Origin: a virus
Strand: one strand, 5' to 3'
Virus record (IMG/VR): IMGVR_UViG_3300021247_000548
Coordinates: 1-29,228 of that record
DNA length: 29,228 nt
Below, in pieces: positions 19,493 to 27,178 of this stretch (positions are counted from its first letter, which is position 1; the number at the start of each line of letters is the position of its first letter). Made by a program: the position numbers and the translations under genes. A model generated the notes under the pieces. It saw only the letters and a list, made by a program, of their open reading frames with translations. It was not told where the DNA came from and did not search any database.

Positions 19493-21259
19493 ATGAGGAA
19501 TTTATTGACTGAAGTTAGTAAGATGAAAAACATGATGGGTTTGGAAGAGGCTGCTAAACCAAAATATAGCCCTGAGGTAAAATCGCTTATTGAATTTTTA
19601 AAAGACAATAAAGTATATAGTGCTCAAATTCAAAAATTCATTAATAAAATTGAAGAATATTCTAAAGAAGGTTTAGTTGATTTTGGTTTACTTACAAGAG
19701 GTATTGGAAAAACTTTAAAATTAAAAGGTAGTAAGGATATTAATATTTTTGAATTCTTTAAACAACTTACTAAATCATTAGAGAAACGAAAAACAAAAAA
19801 AGAAGTTGTTAGTCCTGAAGAAGAACCATCAATTTTAGATAAAGACATTTACAAGAAAGAAATATTTTTCTTACAGGTTGAACTTTTAAAATTACAGGAG
19901 TGGTTAAAACAAACAGGTAAGACTGTTATTATTGTTTTTGAAGGAAGAGACTCAGCGGGTAAAGGTTCAACAATTAAGAAATTTACTGAAAACTTAAATC
20001 CAAGATATTATAAAGTTATTGCTCTTGGTATTCCAACACCTGACGAAAGAAAGAACTGGTGGGATAGATATAGAAATCAAATTGAAAAGGGAAAGATAAA
20101 CTTCTTTGATAGAAGTTGGTATAATAGAGGATTAGTTGAACCTGTTATGGGTTATGGTTCGTCAGAAGAGTACGAAGACTTTATGGATAATGTTCAGGAC
20201 TTTGAAGAATCATTGGTTGTTGATGGAGATTACTTATTCAAACTTTGGTTTTCAATAGATAAAGAAACTCAAGCCAAGAGATTTGATTTCAGACAAAAAT
20301 CACCATTGAAATATTGGAAGTATTCAGAGAATGATGAGAAGATGCAAGATGTGTGGGAGAAGTTCACAGAGTATAAACAAAAACTTTTTGATAAGACATC
20401 TACAGTGAATCATCCGTGGGTTGTTTTGGATTCTAACGATAAAAAGATTTCAGGTCTAAACTCAATTAGATACGTTTTACAGAATATTCCTTACGCAAAT
20501 AAGGATGAGGATGTTTTAAATAAAGACTTTCCTGAAGCGATGACGGTTTTAAGACCAAATATTAATGAACAATCTGTTATTGATAATATTAAAAAAATAA
20601 GTGGTATGCAACCATCAAAACAAGAACCAAATTTAATGGATATATGGTCATCTAAGGCTCCACCAAAAGACCAAATGACATCAAATTCAGGAGGTGTTTT
20701 TGATGACGCGATGAAAATGATGAAAACAAAAACACAAATAAATAAAACAAATAATATAAACAAAGATAATTTAGACGAAGTTATAGGTTGCTCAGGTTAT
20801 GGTCCGTCAACACCTCAATTTAAATTAGCTAAAGTTATGGCACAGAAAGAGGGATGGAATAAAACTGATAATAATGGAAAAGGTTCAAGAAGTTATAGAA
20901 ACAATAATCCAGGTAATTTAGATTATCAGGATGGTTTTAAATCGGTTGATAAAGATGTTACAAAAGAAACTACGTTAGACGGTAAAGTTGGTAGATTTGC
21001 AAAATTTAGTTCACCATGTTTAGGTTCAAAGGCTTTAATAGAACAAAAAATCATTAAATGGTCTAAAGGTGAAATGCCGGATTATGGTCAAGCTCCTAAT
21101 TATAATAAAGGTCAAAAACCAACTCTTAAGCAATTTATGTATACCTACGCACCACCTACTGAAAATGACACCACAAAATATATAAAATTTATTTTACAAA
21201 GTTTAAATAACCCTAAATTTAATGAAAATACCTTAATGAAGGATATTTTAAAAATATAA
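19493..21259 (+). CDS. ppk2: Tagged polyphosphate kinase 2 fused to RNNNPGN virion domain
   Basis: 588 residues. Residues 1-20 (MRNLLTEVSKMKNMMGLEEA) are a tag-like start with L-T-E and L-E-E. About 120-335 is a full PPK2 domain: Walker A GRDSAGKGST (151-160), LNPRYYKVIALGIPTPDE, Walker B-like FFDRSWYNRG (204-213), YWKYSENDEKMQDVWEKF, and VLDSNDKK...LNSIRYVLQNIP. It uses polyphosphate to phosphorylate nucleoside mono- or diphosphates (or the reverse). After a low-complexity linker (360-430), residues 435-575 hold RNNNPGNL (469-476) and TYAPPTENDTTKYI (551-564). These are hallmarks of phage structural/lysozyme-like proteins of the RNNNPGN type. PPK2 proteins normally lack such a domain. Both domains look intact. 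Confidence 0.88.
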   Translation: MRNLLTEVSKMKNMMGLEEAAKPKYSPEVKSLIEFLKDNKVYSAQIQKFINKIEEYSKEGLVDFGLLTRGIGKTLKLKGSKDINIFEFFKQLTKSLEKRKTKKEVVSPEEEPSILDKDIYKKEIFFLQVELLKLQEWLKQTGKTVIIVFEGRDSAGKGSTIKKFTENLNPRYYKVIALGIPTPDERKNWWDRYRNQIEKGKINFFDRSWYNRGLVEPVMGYGSSEEYEDFMDNVQDFEESLVVDGDYLFKLWFSIDKETQAKRFDFRQKSPLKYWKYSENDEKMQDVWEKFTEYKQKLFDKTSTVNHPWVVLDSNDKKISGLNSIRYVLQNIPYANKDEDVLNKDFPEAMTVLRPNINEQSVIDNIKKISGMQPSKQEPNLMDIWSSKAPPKDQMTSNSGGVFDDAMKMMKTKTQINKTNNINKDNLDEVIGCSGYGPSTPQFKLAKVMAQKEGWNKTDNNGKGSRSYRNNNPGNLDYQDGFKSVDKDVTKETTLDGKVGRFAKFSSPCLGSKALIEQKIIKWSKGEMPDYGQAPNYNKGQKPTLKQFMYTYAPPTENDTTKYIKFILQSLNNPKFNENTLMKDILKI

Positions 21260-21269
21260 TTTAAGATAC

Positions 21270-21277
21270 TATTTATA
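21270..21277 (+). promoter_or_regulatory. TATTTATA box before 21282
   Basis: TATTTATA 4 nt before the ATG, right after the PPK2 fusion stop. Confidence 0.5.
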
Positions 21278-21281
21278 AGAT

Positions 21282-21599
21282 ATGAAAAAGTTTATTATTA
21301 CAGAAAACCAATTAGAATTCATTGTTAAAAGATACATTAACGAAGATGCGAGATACGTAATGTCTTTTGACGAATTTATGAGACATAAAAACAAAGACCA
21401 ACAGTATAAATGTGGTTATGAAAACTTATGTTTTGTAATTCATGATGGAAACTACCAAATTGATTTGGATGAAAAGTTTCATGAAAAACACAAAATTCCT
21501 AATGGTGTTGGTGGAACAATTTACCACGATGGTAACAATACTTATTTCTGTCCTGACTTTGGTGATGACAGACCACAGAGAACTATTCAGGTTTATTAA
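21282..21599 (+). CDS. Tagged small protein (MKKFIITENQ)
   Basis: 105 residues. MKKFIITENQLEFIVKRYIN then ED: I-T-E at 6-8 and I-N-E at 19-21, linking the MKYLITES and IVKRVxxE tag types in one sequence. The body has two Cys (YKCGYENLCF), His/Asp/Gly-rich strands and an R-P-rich end. Overlaps the convergent gene by 4 bp. Function unknown. Confidence 0.78.
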   Translation: MKKFIITENQLEFIVKRYINEDARYVMSFDEFMRHKNKDQQYKCGYENLCFVIHDGNYQIDLDEKFHEKHKIPNGVGGTIYHDGNNTYFCPDFGDDRPQRTIQVY

Positions 21600-22291
21600 A
21601 ATTCGAACTGATGTTCGAATTCATAACCAGTAGCTTCTGTTTCAACATTCATACGAAAATCTAATTCTATTTTTTCTTCGGCGTTATTAATTGTGAACGT
21701 TCCTTCCGAACCTTCATTTATTTCCCATCCACCATGGTTACTTTCAAGAATATTGTATAATTTGTCTTCCCAAACTGCTGGGAGAGTAACTCTTTCATTA
21801 TTATCATTAGTGTGTCCATAATCATCAATATAACCTGAGTCACCCGAACCGCTGAATTCAATTCTAATTTCTGTTTTACCTTCTTCTCTCCATTTAAGCA
21901 TGTCTTCAAGTAATTCTTTTTCATCAATTTCGAACTCTCCTACAGATGATTCAAAGTCCATTGTGAATATGGTTTCCTTAACGGTAAATTTTTTATTAAA
22001 TGTAAAGTATGTAAATGTTATTCTACCTCTTTGGTCACCATCTATTTGTGATAAATCAAGAACATTATCTTTTAAAGTTTCAAAAAACTTGTCTAAAAAA
22101 TCTACCATACTATCAGGTAGTACTGGAACAGCATTACCTTTATTAGTGAAAGGACTAAAATAATAATCAACATATCCATCATACCCAAGGTAGATGTCAT
22201 TTTCAACATATGTCATACCGTTACTTAATAAGATGTAATGGAGTAGTTTAAATTTTTTTACAAGTTCTGGATTTTTAAATAATTCTTTCAT
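21596..22291 (-). CDS. DUF6878-like protein
   Basis: 231 residues from ATG 22291 (MKELFKNPELVKKFKLLHYI); the longer frame needs TTG and overlaps the upstream stop. The C-terminal third contains EFSGSGDSGYIDDY and LESNHGGWEINEGSEGTFTI, then IELDFRMNVE. I recall this GSGDSG...GGWEIN.G..GTF pattern as DUF6878, common on plasmids and phages. The N-terminal half is unassigned. Function unknown; the acidic GSGDSG loop may bind metal. Downstream of a DUF6915-like gene, and the two may be co-expressed. Confidence 0.72.
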   Translation of the reverse strand: MKELFKNPELVKKFKLLHYILLSNGMTYVENDIYLGYDGYVDYYFSPFTNKGNAVPVLPDSMVDFLDKFFETLKDNVLDLSQIDGDQRGRITFTYFTFNKKFTVKETIFTMDFESSVGEFEIDEKELLEDMLKWREEGKTEIRIEFSGSGDSGYIDDYGHTNDNNERVTLPAVWEDKLYNILESNHGGWEINEGSEGTFTINNAEEKIELDFRMNVETEATGYEFEHQFEF

Positions 22292-22294
22292 AGT

Positions 22295-22302
22295 AATAAA
22301 TA
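22295..22302 (-). promoter_or_regulatory. TATTTATT box before 21596-22291
   Basis: Minus-strand TATTTATT 3 nt before ATG 22291. It supports that start. Confidence 0.4.
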
Positions 22303-22656
22303 TCAATCATCAATTTCTAACTTCATGGTTTTAATCATCCATAAAGGTCTTTGTTTATTTTCTAATGCTAACACCCATTCTTTTGCGGAAGGTATGTATC
22401 CGTTACAATCTTCCATTACATGTTGTTCGCCGACATAACGGGTGTATACCGTTTTTCCGTCACTATTTTTAAATTCAGGACCAAACTTTTGTTCCATTTC
22501 AAATATACCTTCTGAATGATGTCTGAACATTCTGTGTAACGAATGACCATACCAAGCCTTTGTTTCATCTAACCATTCGTGTAGATGGATATAATCTTCC
22601 CATTTACCTCCGAATTTTTTTGCCGATGATTTTGAATGTAGGATTGGATGTGCCAT
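22303..22656 (-). CDS. DUF6915-like protein
   Basis: 117 residues. The pattern MAHPILHSKSSAKKFGGKWE, then HLHEWLDETKAW, RMFRHHSEGIFEMEQKFG, YTRYVGEQHVMEDC and IPSAKEW is a strong match to a small conserved family I recall as DUF6915, found in phages and mobile elements. Many conserved His residues (HxxHxW, RHH, EQHV) suggest a metal-binding fold. No function known. It starts 4 nt after the stop of the upstream gene. Confidence 0.75.
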   Translation of the reverse strand: MAHPILHSKSSAKKFGGKWEDYIHLHEWLDETKAWYGHSLHRMFRHHSEGIFEMEQKFGPEFKNSDGKTVYTRYVGEQHVMEDCNGYIPSAKEWVLALENKQRPLWMIKTMKLEIDD

Positions 22657-22660
22657 AATT

Positions 22661-22930
22661 TTAATGTTCTATTGATGTTGTTAATATATAATCCTCAGGA
22701 AGTGAAAGAATTTTGACAGTATGTAAGACAAGAATTTCCAAACCTTCTGGAAAAAGTTCAATTGCGTATTCATAATTTGTTGGATATAATTTTATGGATA
22801 AAATGTTTCTTTTTTGACTAATTGAATGAGAAAACTCCGTAACTTTGATTTCGGAATTTTCACCAAACCATTGGTCAATGTCTTTTTTGTTTGTTTTATT
22901 TAGGACTTTTTCAAAAAAACTCTTTTTCAT
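22661..22930 (-). CDS. Unknown small protein
   Basis: 89 residues, MKKSFFEKVLNKTNKKDIDQ start; basic N-terminus with a K-V-L-N helix loosely similar to the tags but lacking (I/L)-x-E. The body is beta-rich (NILSIKLYPTNYEYAIELFP). First gene of the three-gene minus-strand operon ending at 21596; divergent from the metallopeptidase gene at 22972. Confidence 0.7.
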   Translation of the reverse strand: MKKSFFEKVLNKTNKKDIDQWFGENSEIKVTEFSHSISQKRNILSIKLYPTNYEYAIELFPEGLEILVLHTVKILSLPEDYILTTSIEH

Positions 22931-22957
22931 AATTATATATACAAAAGAAATATAAGA

Positions 22958-22965
22958 TATTTATT
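22958..22965 (+). promoter_or_regulatory. TATTTATT box before 22972
   Basis: TATTTATT 6 nt before the ATG in the 41-bp divergent gap. Confidence 0.45.
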
Positions 22966-22971
22966 GTTAAG

Positions 22972-23355
22972 ATGAAAGTAAATTTGTATGATAAATCTAG
23001 TGGACTTGGTTCTGAACAGATAAATGTTATTCAGGACTTCTTGAGATTTTGCCAAAAAAACTCTCCACTCAAGAAAGACGTTGACATTCACCTTCTTGGT
23101 GAACGTTTCGGTAAGATGACTACAGGTAGTGAAATTACTGGTAAAATTAAAGTTCTTGCCGCTGGTAGAATGTTGATTGACATATTAAGAACTGTCGCTC
23201 ACGAGTGGGTTCATGAGTTCGCTCGTCAGAGAAATATTAAGTTGCAAGGTTTCAATACTATATCACAAGAAAACTATGCCAATTCTGAGGCAGGGATTAT
23301 GATACGTATGTATGAAAAAAGTAATCCACAACTAACCGCATTGTTGTATAACTAA
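22972..23355 (+). CDS. Second HExxH zinc-metallopeptidase-like protein
   Basis: 127 residues. VAHEWVHEFARQ places HExxH at residues 77-81, the same numbers as in 4494-4880. It is followed by ENYANSEAGIMIRMY (100-114), where Glu106 could be the third ligand, as in NSEAG-type small gluzincin/SprT-like proteins. Upstream segments (IHLLGERFG, GKIKVLAAGRMLIDILRT) also parallel the first protein. Untagged. Substrate unknown; a role in protein turnover or repair is a guess. Confidence 0.75.
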   Translation: MKVNLYDKSSGLGSEQINVIQDFLRFCQKNSPLKKDVDIHLLGERFGKMTTGSEITGKIKVLAAGRMLIDILRTVAHEWVHEFARQRNIKLQGFNTISQENYANSEAGIMIRMYEKSNPQLTALLYN

Positions 23356-23366
23356 GAAAGATTATG

Positions 23367-23374
23367 TATATTTG
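23367..23374 (+). promoter_or_regulatory. TATATTTG promoter, near-leaderless
   Basis: TATATTTG followed by TCCT and ATG, like 12794-12801. Confidence 0.65.
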
Positions 23375-23378
23375 TCCT

Positions 23379-23585
23379 ATGGATAGGGACTTTCAATGGA
23401 TACGTAAAGTTATTGGTTCAATAACTCATTTCGGGCAAATTCAATCTGCGGAAAATCTGGTTGAATTATATGTTAAAAAATATGAAGATTCTGAAGAATT
23501 AACACAATATTCTTTGGACTTTGAATGTAGTATTGTTTCATTGAAAAAACAATTAATTGGTAAGAAAGCAATTCTTGAGTTATGA
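23379..23585 (+). CDS. Unknown small protein
   Basis: 68 residues from the ATG 4 nt after TATATTTG (MDRDFQWIRKVIGSITHFGQ). An earlier in-frame ATG lies 15 nt upstream but includes the promoter element. Helical, charged. Its stop overlaps the next ATG (ATGA), so it is coupled to 23582-24178. Confidence 0.65.
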   Translation: MDRDFQWIRKVIGSITHFGQIQSAENLVELYVKKYEDSEELTQYSLDFECSIVSLKKQLIGKKAILEL

Positions 23586-24178
23586 TTGAAAAAATAAAAG
23601 AACTTTATTGGACTAAAATTGGTTATAAAGTAAGAGGTTTTTTTACCTCTGTTGGTAATCTGATTAAGTGGTTTCCTGTTATTTGGAAAGACCGTGATTG
23701 GGACGACCATTATATTTTTGAGGTATTCAAGTTCAAGTTAGAAAAACAGGCTAAGTACATTAAAGAAAAAGGATTTCACACTAATTCAGACCTTGATGCT
23801 AAAAGAATGATGTTGTGTGTTAAACTGATGGAAAAAGTTCAGGAAGATTTTTATACCATGGAATACATGGATTATGAGGAAAAAGATTTTTTCTTTGTTC
23901 CGACAGGTGAAGGTATTGAAGATGGTGAGGGTGGGTATTATATGGAGACACGTTTGAAAAAAGAAAATCTAAATGATTTTTTCAAAAAATATCCATTGGT
24001 GTATAAGAAAATTGTTACCAATAAAAAGTATCATATTTTTAAAATGGACAACGAGGACTTAACTTCATACGAGGTTAAATCAAGAATTGCTTTGAATATC
24101 GGAAGATACAATCACGAAAGGGCTAGAAAGTTACTTTTCAAAATCTTGAGTGAGAATATTGAACGTTGGTGGAATTAA
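23582..24178 (+). CDS. Conserved phage protein of unknown function
   Basis: 198 residues. The pattern IKWFPVIWKDRDWDDHYIFE, VFKFKLEKQAKYI, then AKRMMLCVKLMEKVQEDFY, EYMDYEEKDFFF and a C-terminal ARKLLFKILSENIERWW resembles a family I have seen in many phage genomes without known role. Aromatic- and charge-rich; probably a helical protein. Translationally coupled to the upstream gene, overlapping the convergent next gene by 4 bp. Confidence 0.75.
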   Translation: MIEKIKELYWTKIGYKVRGFFTSVGNLIKWFPVIWKDRDWDDHYIFEVFKFKLEKQAKYIKEKGFHTNSDLDAKRMMLCVKLMEKVQEDFYTMEYMDYEEKDFFFVPTGEGIEDGEGGYYMETRLKKENLNDFFKKYPLVYKKIVTNKKYHIFKMDNEDLTSYEVKSRIALNIGRYNHERARKLLFKILSENIERWWN

Positions 24179-24495
24179 TTTGAAGGTGTTTCTTCTTCAG
24201 TTGTTTCTTCTATCGGTTCAATAATTGTTGTTTCATCAGAATTATCTTTTGATTTTCTATAACCTAAAAGAGTTGCTCCAATACCAACAAGGATGATTGA
24301 TTGTGTAATAACATCAATATCTTTGTTTAAAAACATTTTATCTACACATCCCATAAAGAATGTTATCCCACCGATAAAAACGATGTAAAGACCTGCAGTT
24401 CCACTTCCTGATGTCTTTCCTGTGCTATTGGAAGTCATTTCAGCAAAAGAAAACTTTTTGATGTTTCCGATTTGTTTTTTAATATACTCTTTCAT
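24175..24495 (-). CDS. Two-helix membrane protein
   Basis: 106 residues. Basic N-terminus (MKEYIKKQIGNIKKFSFAEM), a Ser/Thr/Gly-rich segment, membrane helices at about 35-55 (AGLYIVFIGGITFFMGCV) and 63-80 (ITQSIILVGIGATLLGYR), and a very acidic tail (EPIEETTEEETPSN). Could be a holin-like or structural membrane protein. Three nt after the stop of the 43-residue gene. Confidence 0.7.
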   Translation of the reverse strand: MKEYIKKQIGNIKKFSFAEMTSNSTGKTSGSGTAGLYIVFIGGITFFMGCVDKMFLNKDIDVITQSIILVGIGATLLGYRKSKDNSDETTIIEPIEETTEEETPSN

Positions 24496-24498
24496 TTT

Positions 24499-24630
24499 TT
24501 ACCTCCCTTGACCTTTATAAGGTTTTTTGTAATTCTTACTTGTTTTATTGGATGTAAATTTCTTTGATGATTTACCTGATTTCTTAACTCCGAATGATAA
24601 CTTCGTTGAACCTGTTGATTTAGCTGCCAT
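24499..24630 (-). CDS. 43-residue basic Ser/Lys-rich protein
   Basis: MAAKSTGSTKLSFGVKKSGK, SSKKFTSNKTSKNYKKP and YKGQGR. Strongly basic and low complexity. I recall similar short KSGKAKK...GQGR proteins in Bacteroidetes phages. Likely DNA- or RNA-binding; function unknown. Begins the two-gene minus-strand unit with the membrane protein. Confidence 0.65.
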   Translation of the reverse strand: MAAKSTGSTKLSFGVKKSGKSSKKFTSNKTSKNYKKPYKGQGR

Positions 24631-24678
24631 TATTTTATTTATTTAGCAATAAGTATGTGATTTTTTTAAAATTGTATG

Positions 24679-24686
24679 TATTTATA
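24679..24686 (+). promoter_or_regulatory. TATTTATA box before 24702
   Basis: TATTTATA 15 nt before the ATG, followed by an A-rich leader. Confidence 0.45.
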
Positions 24687-24701
24687 AATAAAAATTAAAT
24701 T

Positions 24702-25340
24702 ATGAAAAAATTATTAGATATTTCTTCTGAAGAAAGAAACAGAATTTTGGAAATGCATCAAAGTGCTACCAAGAGAAATTATTTGAGTGAACAATCAACT
24801 CAACAGGTAGCGGCTGGACCAACAGTTAAAGGTGTTACTTATAAACTACAAGGGTTAACTGATAAAAATATTAATGATTTTTTGAATGTTACAAATAATG
24901 GTGGTTTGTGTGAATTTTTTGACCCTGTTTTTTATGACATTCTTAATCAAACTAGAGATAAAAAAAATATGGTTGGTTGGGTTTCTTATTGCGGTACTCC
25001 AGACCCTGGTAATCCATGTTGTGACATGGTTTCTAATTTGAAAGATTATATAAATGTTTTGGCAAAATCATTTACCACAACTGAACAATTTAAAACATAT
25101 CCATTTTCAAAATATATGGAAACAGCGGCAAAAGGAAAAGTATTTAAAAGTCTTTGGACTCAAAAAATGAAAGACCTATTAGACCGAAGTGGAAATGGTA
25201 ATTTATATGACGTAGCAAAGGCTAAACAATTATTAGGTACTAAAGGACAAAATCAAGGACAATCATTTGATAACTTAATTTTTAGTTTCCTTGTTAATCA
25301 ACAGTTGGAAAAGGCAAAACTTCCTAAAATGACTGTTTAA
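24702..25340 (+). CDS. Tagged protein (MKKLLDISSEERNRILEMH)
   Basis: 212 residues. The N-terminal tag has I-L-E at 16-18 and L-S-E at 28-30 (NYLSEQ). The body contains four Cys in LCEFF, SYCGTPDPGNPCCDM, with the CxTPDPGNPCC cluster likely a disulfide or metal knot. The rest is helical (FKTYPFSKYMETAAKGKVFK). No family recognised. Ends before a bidirectional terminator. Confidence 0.78.
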   Translation: MKKLLDISSEERNRILEMHQSATKRNYLSEQSTQQVAAGPTVKGVTYKLQGLTDKNINDFLNVTNNGGLCEFFDPVFYDILNQTRDKKNMVGWVSYCGTPDPGNPCCDMVSNLKDYINVLAKSFTTTEQFKTYPFSKYMETAAKGKVFKSLWTQKMKDLLDRSGNGNLYDVAKAKQLLGTKGQNQGQSFDNLIFSFLVNQQLEKAKLPKMTV

Positions 25341-25360
25341 TATAAAAATAATTAGAAATT

Positions 25361-25388
25361 AAAAAGGGAAGACGTGTCTTCCCTTTTT
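25361..25388. terminator. Bidirectional terminator
   Basis: AAAAAGGGAAGA, CGTG loop, TCTTCCCTTTTT, between convergent genes 24702-25340 and 25389-25823. Confidence 0.85.
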
Positions 25389-25823
25389 TTATTTAATGGT
25401 GAATGTGACATCATCACCTTTTGAAAAAGAACCAAAAACTCTATTACCATCTTGGTATTCAGTGATAAACTCAAGAGTATCTTCATTTTCAATTTTACCA
25501 AGTGTGAAGTATGTTTTGGTACCGTTATCATCAACAATACAATCAAAAACATTTTTTGTTTCAAAAATTTCAGTGATTGGGAAATCAAATTCCCCATTGA
25601 AATTAACTAGGTGAACTGTTTTTTTATTGAAGTCAAATGTGTAAACATTTTTCCCAATCCCATAGTCAGGATACTCTATCAAATCCATATCCATTGCCTG
25701 AAATGTTGGGACTAATGAACTGTGATTAAAATTTTGAAATTTTGTAGTTGTTACTGTAACAATTTGTCCATTAACAACTAAACTTGTTAGGGTAACTACT
25801 AAAGAAAGAAATAAGTTTTTCAT
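25389..25823 (-). CDS. Secreted protein, paralog 1
   Basis: 144 residues with a Sec signal peptide (MKNLFLSLVVTLTSLVVNGQ, probable cleavage after Gly19 or so). The mature part is beta-rich and acidic (VTVTTTKFQNF, YTFDFNKKTVHLVNF, PITEIFETKNVF). Paralog of 26726-27178: same signal peptide, same VYT.D...... FPITE/FVITEVF core. It would act in the periplasm or outside. Driven by a canonical host-type promoter. Possible roles are surface modification or exclusion of other phages; no direct evidence. Confidence 0.78.
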   Translation of the reverse strand: MKNLFLSLVVTLTSLVVNGQIVTVTTTKFQNFNHSSLVPTFQAMDMDLIEYPDYGIGKNVYTFDFNKKTVHLVNFNGEFDFPITEIFETKNVFDCIVDDNGTKTYFTLGKIENEDTLEFITEYQDGNRVFGSFSKGDDVTFTIK

Positions 25824-25889
25824 AGGACTTGATTATTTAATTATTTCTACAAATATACACAAAATATTCGTCCACACAAACATATTTAT
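25821..25889 (-). repeat. Duplicated promoter/leader, copy 1
   Basis: 69 bp differing at two positions from 27176-27244. Covers the start codon, the 5' leader and the promoter of a secreted paralog. Confidence 0.85.
25850..25857 (-). promoter_or_regulatory. Canonical Bacteroidetes promoter
   Basis: Minus-strand TTTG (25877-25880), 19-nt spacer, TATATTTG (25850-25857); leader of about 26 nt to the ATG. Confidence 0.8.
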
Positions 25890-25890
25890 T
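25883..25890 (+). promoter_or_regulatory. TATTTATT box before 25907
   Basis: TATTTATT 16 nt before the ATG. It overlaps the upstream edge of the divergent host-type promoter region. Confidence 0.4.
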
Positions 25891-25906
25891 AATAAAATAT
25901 TTTATT

Positions 25907-26713
25907 ATGAAAAAAGTAATTAGACTAACTGAAAATGATTTAGTTAGAATTATAAAAAAAGTTATATCTGAACAAGATACAACACAAACTACTGGTACAA
26001 CACAAACCACCACTCAAAGTCCTGATTTATCTAATTTAGGTATAAAAACACTTAATGGTGGTATTAAAGTTGTTGAGGTTCCTCAAAAACAAAGTCGTGA
26101 TATAGAAAAAATTGCTAAACAAACTGGCGATAAAGTTTATGGGGTAGGTAAATATGAAACAATAAGTTCAGTGGGTGGAAATTATCAGGGAATGCTTGTA
26201 GTTAAAAAAGAGGCGTATCAAAAATTATTATCAGACAAAGGTATTACTGTTGTGGAAGGGGAACATTGTTCTGAACCAAGATGGACAGGTAAAAAAGATA
26301 AAAATAATCCTACCGGTTGGGTGTACACATGGAAGGTAGGTAATGATTTTTCTAAATACGTTGTCAAACCATTACCATGGGATTTATTTAATAAAATACT
26401 TAATGAAAGAGGAACACCAGGATGTCCTGACGATAGAGCAAATAGACACATGCATCCTAAACATAAAGGGGATTATTCAGGAGGTAATTTTACAGACCCA
26501 AAAGTAAGTCAAACGTCAAAGAATTTCTTTAATGACCCAACCTCAAATTCAAATCTTAGAGCTTTTTGTAATAATTTAAAATCCACAAGTTTTTATCGTA
26601 TTAATGGTTTTCCGGGTATATCGGCAAAATGTCCTGTATTTGTTGATGGTAGTGACGAAGATATGGAACGTTCATTTTCTACAAATGATTATATAAGGAT
26701 TCAAGTTATTTAA
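25907..26713 (+). CDS. Tagged protein, 268 residues
   Basis: MKKVIRLTENDLVRIIKKV then ISEQDTTQ: L-T-E and I-S-E. A Thr/Gln-rich linker (TTQTTGTTQTTTQS) separates the tag from the body, as expected if the tag is removed. The body contains HCSEPRWTGKK, a short PGCPDDRANRHMHPKHKGD segment (Cys/His-rich, possible zinc or nuclease-like site), and a C-terminal ISAKCPVFVDGSDEDM. No family assigned. Lies between the two secreted paralogs and ends at a terminator. Confidence 0.78.
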   Translation: MKKVIRLTENDLVRIIKKVISEQDTTQTTGTTQTTTQSPDLSNLGIKTLNGGIKVVEVPQKQSRDIEKIAKQTGDKVYGVGKYETISSVGGNYQGMLVVKKEAYQKLLSDKGITVVEGEHCSEPRWTGKKDKNNPTGWVYTWKVGNDFSKYVVKPLPWDLFNKILNERGTPGCPDDRANRHMHPKHKGDYSGGNFTDPKVSQTSKNFFNDPTSNSNLRAFCNNLKSTSFYRINGFPGISAKCPVFVDGSDEDMERSFSTNDYIRIQVI

Positions 26714-26716
26714 TTA

Positions 26717-26746
26717 AAAACCCCTCTAACGAGGGGTTTTCTTTTT
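26717..26746. terminator. Bidirectional terminator
   Basis: AAAACCCCTC, TAAC loop, GAGGGGTTTTCTTTTT. The stop codon of the convergent gene 26726-27178 lies inside the hairpin. Confidence 0.85.
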
Positions 26747-27178
26747 ACATTTAACATCAAAACACATGTAACCTTCAGTAGTTTCATTATTAATGTCATA
26801 CTCAACTAACATATTAACTGATTTATTATCATTTTTGTAAAGAACTACAACACCTTTAAAACCTTTAGTATCAACACATTCAAAAGAAATTAAAATATCG
26901 TTTGATGGATTTTTGAATACCTCAGTGATAACAAAATTAAATACCACACCCTCGCCATTTTTCATAGTTAAAGATTCATTATCAACATCAATAGTGTAAA
27001 CAACTTCCCCCTGACCAAGAGTGGTATATGTGATTAAACCATTTTCCAAAGATGGGATAAAATTAACTTCTTTTGGATGTTGAAATTTTTGGATAGTATC
27101 GGTTTTTACAACAAATACTTGAGAGTTAGCAACTAAACCAACCATCACTAAAACAAGAGAAAGAAATAAATTTTTCAT
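26726..27178 (-). CDS. Secreted protein, paralog 2
   Basis: 150 residues; signal peptide MKNLFLSLVLVMVGLVANSQ. The mature domain parallels 25389-25823: VKTDTIQKFQHP / TTTKFQNFNHS, VVYTIDVDNESLTM / NVYTFDFNKKTVHL, FVITEVFKN / FPITEIFET. The end differs, with two Cys (YMCFDVKCKKKTPR). Promoter, leader and signal are almost identical to the paralog while the mature part is diverged. That is the pattern of a fast-evolving exported effector. Confidence 0.78.
   Translation of the reverse strand: MKNLFLSLVLVMVGLVANSQVFVVKTDTIQKFQHPKEVNFIPSLENGLITYTTLGQGEVVYTIDVDNESLTMKNGEGVVFNFVITEVFKNPSNDILISFECVDTKGFKGVVVLYKNDNKSVNMLVEYDINNETTEGYMCFDVKCKKKTPR

Noticed and set aside
5600-23381. A shared peptide YIC(I/P)M before several proteins
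   Set aside because: It is the translation of the promoter TATATTTG-T-NNN-ATG. The conservation is in the DNA element, and the ATG following it is the better start.
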